From Cristatella mucedo (lineage: Eukaryota; Bryozoa; Phylactolaemata; Cristatellidae), in NCBI GenBank assembly GCA_009760855.2, contig WPIO01000032.1, forward strand, positions 2,923,001 through 2,987,000: a stretch of DNA of 64,000 bases. Direction: 5' to 3'. The position numbers were made by a program, and so were the translations under genes. Position 1 is the stretch's first letter; every line of letters begins with the position of its first letter. This document shows, in pieces, positions 58,429 to 64,000 of this stretch. The notes under the pieces are model-generated. The model was not told where the DNA came from, searched no databases, and was given only the letters and a program-made list of their open reading frames with translations.

Positions 58429-58705
58429 TAGGCTGTACCACAACAGCATTCTTCTCAGGCGGAAGTCTTCGAAAAAGAACTGCGGACCCAATAATAGATT
58501 TACATATATATTTCCGGATTGTGGTCAGTCATCACGGCCACGAGCTCCAACGCGGTCCTCCGGGAGTTTTCATACACTGCAAGCCTTGTTATTGATTCGA
58601 ACTTCTGGTCGGCGACTGCCAGCACATTCATTCATACACAACAGTAATTATTATTATTATCATTATAAGGCAGTGACCGCTGTGGGCTCCGCCAGAGGAA
58701 AGCTG

Positions 58706-59270
58706 TATAATAATATTATTATTACATTTGTATAGCACCACCAGAGACCTTTATCTCTTTATGAACACTTTACATATGCTGTAAAGGAAGTGTGATCACG
58801 TGGCTAGTGATAGTATCCACAATGTCAACACGCATTACATGGTTAGAGGTGATATGCACAGGGTCAGCATTGAAATATGGTTAGTCGCAGCACGCACGGC
58901 GTCAGCACGCAAACTACGATTCACATTGGACCCACTAAATGCTATCATAAATAGGTTCATTTAGCTTCATTTTTAATGTCGTCGAGTCACAGGATTTCGG
59001 GAGTGAGCTCCAGGCTTTGGCAGCACAGGAACTTTAGACACGGTCTATAAAGAGTTGGAGGTTAGTACGAAGTGCAGGTAGAAGAGTTGGTTCAGAAAAG
59101 CGGGTTGCACAATGCCTAGCCTTGTAGGGGAGTAGTTCTATTACGTCGGCTAGAGCCAGAGAATAAAGGGACTTAAAAGTGAGTGATAGAACATTGAAGT
59201 CAAGCGCTGCTTGATTGGGAGATAGTGTGTATCGGGAATGAATGGTGACCTCTAAGTCTAGTTAATGAAT
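58706..59270 (-). mobile_element. LINE-A copy, old
   Basis: Minus strand: (AAT)n end, degraded hairpin, 3' UTR landmarks (CATGGTTAGAGGTGATATGC on the plus strand) and C-terminal ORF relics (CCAGGCTTTGGCAGCACAGG on the plus strand, the A-P-K-A-W region). More diverged than the 43-kb copies. Confidence 0.8.
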
Positions 59271-59604
59271 AACAAGAGGTCCCTATGCAGTGCTCTTACT
59301 GAGCACAGTCATTCAGATGCCGTGGTGTAACCACGTCCACTGGTGGTTGGCGGAGTTGCTGAGACAGTTTCTGCCACTTGGGCAAGTGCAATAGGCAGTG
59401 AAGAGAGTGCGGTACGCAAAGGCGTGGCTTAATCGAATGCTGAACCGTCTATGCCCGTTAAAGTTTCCGGTTTGTCAATTCAACGCCGAGCAGAAATCCG
59501 GTCTACAGGCAGCCCGAGTGCACCCGGGTGAGCTTCGACTGTCAGGCGAGAGAACATTGCGCTCGTCATGTTGATCGATGTGCAGCTCGTAAAGCTCGAA
59601 AAAA

Positions 59605-59738
59605 ATATAATTCATTTTGTATAGCGCCCCAAGAGAACTTAATCCATATTCAAGCGCTCCACATACGTCTCGGGGCTTGAGTCCACGACCTCAGCCAGGC
59701 CTTGGTCGGGGCGAGCACCTTAACCGCTGGGCCAATCA
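59605..59738 (-). mobile_element. SINE-A
   Basis: The minus strand has the GGTTAAGGTGCTCGCCCCGA head, GGACTCAAGCCCCGAGACG and the GTTCTCTTGGGGCGCTATAC tail. It lies directly next to the hAT-like element that begins at 59746. Confidence 0.86.
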
Positions 59739-59745
59739 AAGAATT

Positions 59746-60053
59746 CAGTGGCGGAGCCAGAGGGGGCAGGGGGCGTTTGCCCCTACCCGTACAGCGAGGT
59801 AGCTACCCGGGCCGCCCCTATACCAACACCAACGACGAAATTACGTCTCAATTCCATTGTATGTGCCACCGCAGAGATCGTATCGAATAAGCACTACAAT
59901 TTTTCGCTACAATTATTGCGTGTCTTAACTTAATGTCCTAATTTCATTAATTGCGTGTCTAGCCCCGACTACGTGAAACTTCTGAGGGTCATGCCCCTGC
60001 ATTACAATTTTGCAGGTCTTGCCGCCTAGTTGAAAACCCTCGCTTCGCCGCTG
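59746..60053. mobile_element. hAT-like non-autonomous element (MITE candidate)
   Basis: The left end CAGTGGCGGAGCCAGAGGGG and the right end, read inward as CAGCGGCGAAGCGAGGGTTT, are imperfect terminal inverted repeats of the CAGTGGCGGA type common in hAT-superfamily elements. 308 bp, no transposase. The flanking 8-mers (AAAGAATT / AAAAGATG) match only partly. Confidence 0.5.
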
Positions 60054-62713
60054 AAAAGATGGATATGCCATGATTTGACAAAGAAACCTTATCGGATCCA
60101 TGTTATTGGTAACACGAATGCTTTTTCATTATAGAATCAGCAGGACCGAAGCCAGAGCTCGGTCGAAGAACTGGAGCACCGCCTCCGTGCTAGGGCTACT
60201 TACGGTGCAAGAGGTTAGGTAGCGTGGCGGCCAGCCCTAATCTAATAGGTAAAAAAAAGCGCGTCTATAGTGACCAGAGCAACTCCAGCTGTTACTCAGC
60301 CCGTGCCAGCTCAGCTGTGAAGTAGCGAGTGCCAGTGCAGCTTAGGCAAGCGATCATGCGTGCCTAAGCTGAGCCGGTTCCACCAGTCTCAGCCGAGCTA
60401 GTCAAAGCTGAACCAGATTTACTGCAGTCAGTTCAGCTTTGGGCGGTCGTAGCTAGTCGTCATAGGTGGGCGTGGAGCTGCGGTGTCAGGATCCCTACCC
60501 GACATGTAAACCGCAGCCATAGCTGCAAACAAAAAATTCCGTTCCGCTGCCACCAGCCTGACCCAACCAGTGTTTTCTTAACAAATCGCATGCACTGCCA
60601 TGTTGTTCAGCTTCATCGTAATTTGTCTCTAATGGGCGTCTCTCTCGGTCAGCTTCAAAGGCCCAACCGCTGTGTTAAAAAAGCTCGAGTGACATATATG
60701 GAACTGCTGCCCGACTGGAGCAGCGAGCCAGAGTGAGTTCTGGGGTCGGCCAATGAGCGCCTCTGCCAGTATGCAGTAGCATTTGCTGCCGATGCCAGAG
60801 CATATATATTTTTTGGCTTGCCTGAGGCAAATTAGAGAACGCTGATGCAGACAGGAATTCGCTCAAAATGGGGAGGTTTCGGAGGGGGTCCAGCTCTGTC
60901 GCTCCCTGCATGGGGGAGGGGGATGAAGTCTGACGTCCAAAGTCGGCGTCATCTCGCTCTGCACAGGAGTGTTCTGACTCCGTGTCAGCAAGTGCTGTGT
61001 ATACGATCTTCCTAGTATGACTTAGTTACCTTGTTTATTTCTTCCTTTTCATGCCTGTCGTCTGCTGCTACATCGTGTTAAGAATCGTCCAGAAAGAAGT
61101 CTGCAACTAAAACCTCAGCCCCAATTGGTCCTATTGCGACACATATCTCTTCAGTTTCCGGACAGGCAGTGCGGGCCTGCAGAATATGGACATTCACAAA
61201 CTTTGGCTAGGGATTACATAAATATTTTCTTGGAACAGGCTCCTCTAAATGAAGTTTCTTGCAAACAAATGTTGACGCCTGGAGCTTTCAGTGTAGCCTA
61301 TGCTCGCTCCCTGCTGCTATGCTCGGCATCTTCGCTTTCCTCTTCTGCATTCTCTTTTCTCCTGCCTTTGTTTTCTTTGCGCTCCTTCTCATGCTTATTC
61401 TCATTGGCTTGCCGAAATGTTTAGGTTGGCAAACCCGGGTACAACAACTCCAAGACGCCATGGCGTTCCTAATTTCCTAGTAGGCTTAAAGGATCCTTAG
61501 TAATAATCGTTAGAAGTACATTAATCTGCAGACCATCCACATTTAAATTTGTGTTCTGTTGAGCTCCTGCCTTTCTCTACGAAGTAGCTATGAGGAAGGA
61601 GCCACAATAAAGAGTCCCGCCCTGATCTTCTCTCACCGATTCAGGCATTTGCACGTCCTCTGGGGTGGCCTTGTGTCATAGCCTTGAGATCTAGGAGTAG
61701 TAATTATGCACTGCCATTGGGTAAATACCCAAGATTGACGTCTTGTCTTTCAAACTGTCCGCCGAATCCACCGCTCGATCAAAAGATCCGCATACGATAG
61801 CACCACTCGTATTCGGTGCACGATGGCTTGGCCGAATTGCCTCTCGCGTCTATGTAGCGCCAAGACTGGGAGGCGGCTACCTGTCAACGAAATCTTTTAG
61901 CCGATTGGCAGCGAAGTCTGAAAAGCGGAACTGGCAGTATTTACCACGGTAGTACTGCAATGTCAGTAACCTAAGCAGGCGTCGATTTGTGTGCTATACC
62001 ATTGCACAATCAATTAGATCAGCCGAGGAAAATATTTAGCGATCCATACCTACTTCTCTTTGGATAGCAGGTACCAACTTAAACTTCAAGGCAAGTAAAA
62101 TAGGATTTTTATTTTGTCGTAAGCAAGATTTGTAGATCGAAATAACGCGCAAAAGTATGTAATAAGCTTAACAGACAGAATAAAACAGGTGTATTGCATG
62201 AATGCAAGATTCAATAACCTAAAGCCGCTGTAATGCGATGTGGCCCCATGGAGGGGGCGGGGTTCACCCGGCAAGGCTAGGCCAGCCCGTTGACTTGACG
62301 TTGGATGAGTGATGGCGTACATCGATCAGGAAAATTTGATGGACAAGGCTCGCGAGCCAGGACGTCGAATCCGGCTTGGAGTATTCCGGTAGCTCATTAT
62401 CGGTATCCCGAAAGGATGGATGGCTGGCGTTTCTCGACAACTCGGCCAATCACGGAAGGGCACGAGGACCCCACATGCCCGATATTTAACGTTAAGGCGG
62501 TCGCTGTTGGTGCTTGTACAGTCGAATCCGCGTATAAGTATATAGGTTGCAGAAATACCTCGCTTACAAGAAAAGCAATTCCGTGCCCCAGATTTACTCT
62601 AGCTATAGTCTCACACCGCATATGCGAAAACCCCTCCTATAAGAATGGTCATTTGCCGGCCCGAGCATATTCTTTTAAGCCGAGTCGACTGCATATTCAC
62701 GTCTCCCTCTAAT
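60054..62713. other. intergenic, no recognised gene
   Basis: Contains a hydrophobic frame (61.26-61.48 kb) and other chance frames. No family recognised. Confidence 0.45.
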
Positions 62714-63085
62714 TTGCTCTTCGTCGGCCTAGCCCCCTGTACTGGGGCCATCGGCGAGCTGAGATGCGCGCGTCCCCGTTTCGAAGTTATATGTACCTCT
62801 GGCGAGCGATTTGTACCCCGGAATAACACAGGTCGCCTTCAAGATTGCTTTGGTGGGGGGGGGGTTGGTGTCCCACCCGCTTTGGGGGAAGGCTTGCTTT
62901 GCTGTTATTTCTCGTGCCCACTTAGTATGTTGTTCGTAGGCCCCCCTGAGCTAGGACCTTAGGCGAGCTGAGATGTGTCGTCTGCGTGTGAGTCACCGTT
63001 AGAAAGTCGCGAATGCCTCTGACGTCGTGATTTGTAAGTGTGGGACCGCAGGGGCCGCCTTCAAGAGTGCTTCGGTCCGAGGGGC
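62714..63085. repeat. diverged direct repeat, two units
   Basis: Unit 1 (62714-62861) and unit 2 (62930-63085) share, in order, TTCGT-GGCC, GGCGAGCTGAGATG, GCGA...CCTCTG, GATTTGTA and CGCCTTCAAGA-TGCTT. The offset is about 209-222 bp. Runs of G/C differ most. Confidence 0.7.
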
Positions 63086-64000
63086 GTTTCTTCCTCCCTC
63101 GGGAATGAGTGTATCATAGTTTCCCACGTTCCCCTCCATCCTGAGGCACCCGGGATCTCCGAGTAGCATTGTTTAGTTCCGCTATTACTAGAGGTTTTAA
63201 TACAACTGCCACTTGTCTAGCTCCAGCCATTTGAAAGTGACTCGGCAAGAAGGCGGCGTAGCTGGGTCTTGGGGTGTTCGGGCGAGAAGTAGCCTGCCTC
63301 CACAGTTTCCCTTTAAAAAATTCTACCATTCTCTGGAGTAGGAGTACGACCTCCAAAACCAGAGGCAATGATCATACTAGCTAATCAATAGAGTAGCTCA
63401 AACTTTAGCATAAAGTCTAAATGTTGACATTGAAATGTAACGTACAAGGTCAATGCCTTTCACTTGAAATTCGCTCGGAAAGGCGCGCTAGTGCTTCTAA
63501 AGATTGCAATGCTCCATTTCGGAAGCTGGCGCGCAAGGCAGGCTGCATAGAAGCCTGTCTAAAAAATTATAGCTCAATTTAGAGAGCCTGAAGCTGTGCG
63601 CCGAAGGGTTGCCTATCGGCAGGCTTACAGACTTCTTTAAATTTACCTATAACTACCTATTTAATGTCTCTCAAAGCTGACCGCCTCCTTTGAAAGGATA
63701 ATCCTCTGCAAAACGGCACTGAACGTGCAAGCCTAGGGCGGAACCGCTTCAGCAGACTTTTTGTTAGCACCGTCGACAAAAATGACGCCCCGTCTTTTTT
63801 GAGAAACACCAGGAAGTGCACGCGAAAGGCACGCAAATCCACAAGCTTCAAGTGTCTTGCTAAGCCGGGTTACCGAGGGGCTGCTCGATTTTTAATGTGA
63901 GGCAATACTCACATTCTGTGCGCGACAAAAGGTCAAGGTCTCCCGTCTGTCCGAAATCTCGGTGCAACTCTTTGGTCCATCTACAAAGTTTTATTAAAAC
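63086..64000. other. right edge, no confirmed gene
   Basis: A weak similarity to beta exon 3 exists at about 63660-63720 (see findings), and a short minus-strand frame runs off the window edge. Neither is strong enough to call. Confidence 0.4.

Noticed and set aside
61125-61480. Hydrophobic reading frame resembling a membrane segment
   Set aside because: No homologue recognised, no start context or exon signals, and overlapping frames of equal length.
63890-64000. Minus-strand open stretch with a GTGAGT running off the right edge, possibly an exon
   Set aside because: Two frames are equally open, no acceptor can be confirmed and no family is recognised; it needs sequence beyond the window.

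Overview
The window is nuclear DNA from an animal, most likely an invertebrate. The evidence is two intron-split genes for the beta subunit of the Na+/K+-transporting ATPase (a family largely confined to animals), GT-AG introns in phases 1,1,1,0,0,0, many dinucleotide microsatellites, tRNA-derived SINEs and degraded CR1/L2-type LINEs. I cannot name the phylum. No operon, CRISPR array, phage or rRNA gene is visible.

Both beta-subunit genes lie on the minus strand as a tandem pair. The downstream copy (beta-1; stop at 1237, ATG at 10762) has seven exons and encodes 308 residues. The upstream copy (beta-2; stop at 35106, ATG at 46218) also has seven exons and encodes 304 residues. All exon edges were placed by reading splice sites and checking reading frame; exons 2, 3, 6 and 7 have identical lengths in the two genes (141, 111, 153 and 90 nt). 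Both proteins keep the short cytosolic tail, one membrane helix, six ectodomain cysteines and an FYPYTNQ motif matching the family's YYPYYGK region. Beta-1 has a TATA box and a possible small upstream ORF. Beta-2 starts in a GC/CpG-rich block without a visible TATA box.

Almost everything else is repeat debris. Family LINE-A (CR1/L2-like; (ATT)n 3' end with a strong terminal hairpin) occurs at least 17 times, mostly 5'-truncated. Family LINE-B (a second L2-like family) occurs about six times. SINE-A is a tRNA-headed element whose tail nearly matches the LINE-A 3' hairpin. SINE-B is tRNA-headed with a different tail. Nested insertions can be read directly: LINE-B in LINE-A at 19.2-19.4 kb, LINE-B in LINE-B in inverted orientation at 54.6-55.1 kb, and SINE-A in LINE-B at 55.6 kb. 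Other structured DNA includes a 77-bp triple tandem repeat in CpG-rich DNA at 30.2 kb, a long AT cruciform at 50.6 kb, a pre-miRNA-sized hairpin in beta-2 intron 1, a hAT-like non-autonomous element at 59.7-60.05 kb and a diverged direct repeat at 62.7-63.1 kb.

Region by region: 1-1236, 3' flank of beta-1; 1237-10762, beta-1; 10763-11011, its promoter; 11012-35105, gene-poor intergenic DNA full of LINE copies; 35106-46218, beta-2; 46219-64000, upstream of beta-2, repeats only, with one doubtful trace of a third beta exon near 63.66 kb. I found no convincing previously undescribed system. The most informative items are the paralogue pair and the LINE-A/SINE-A tail sharing.
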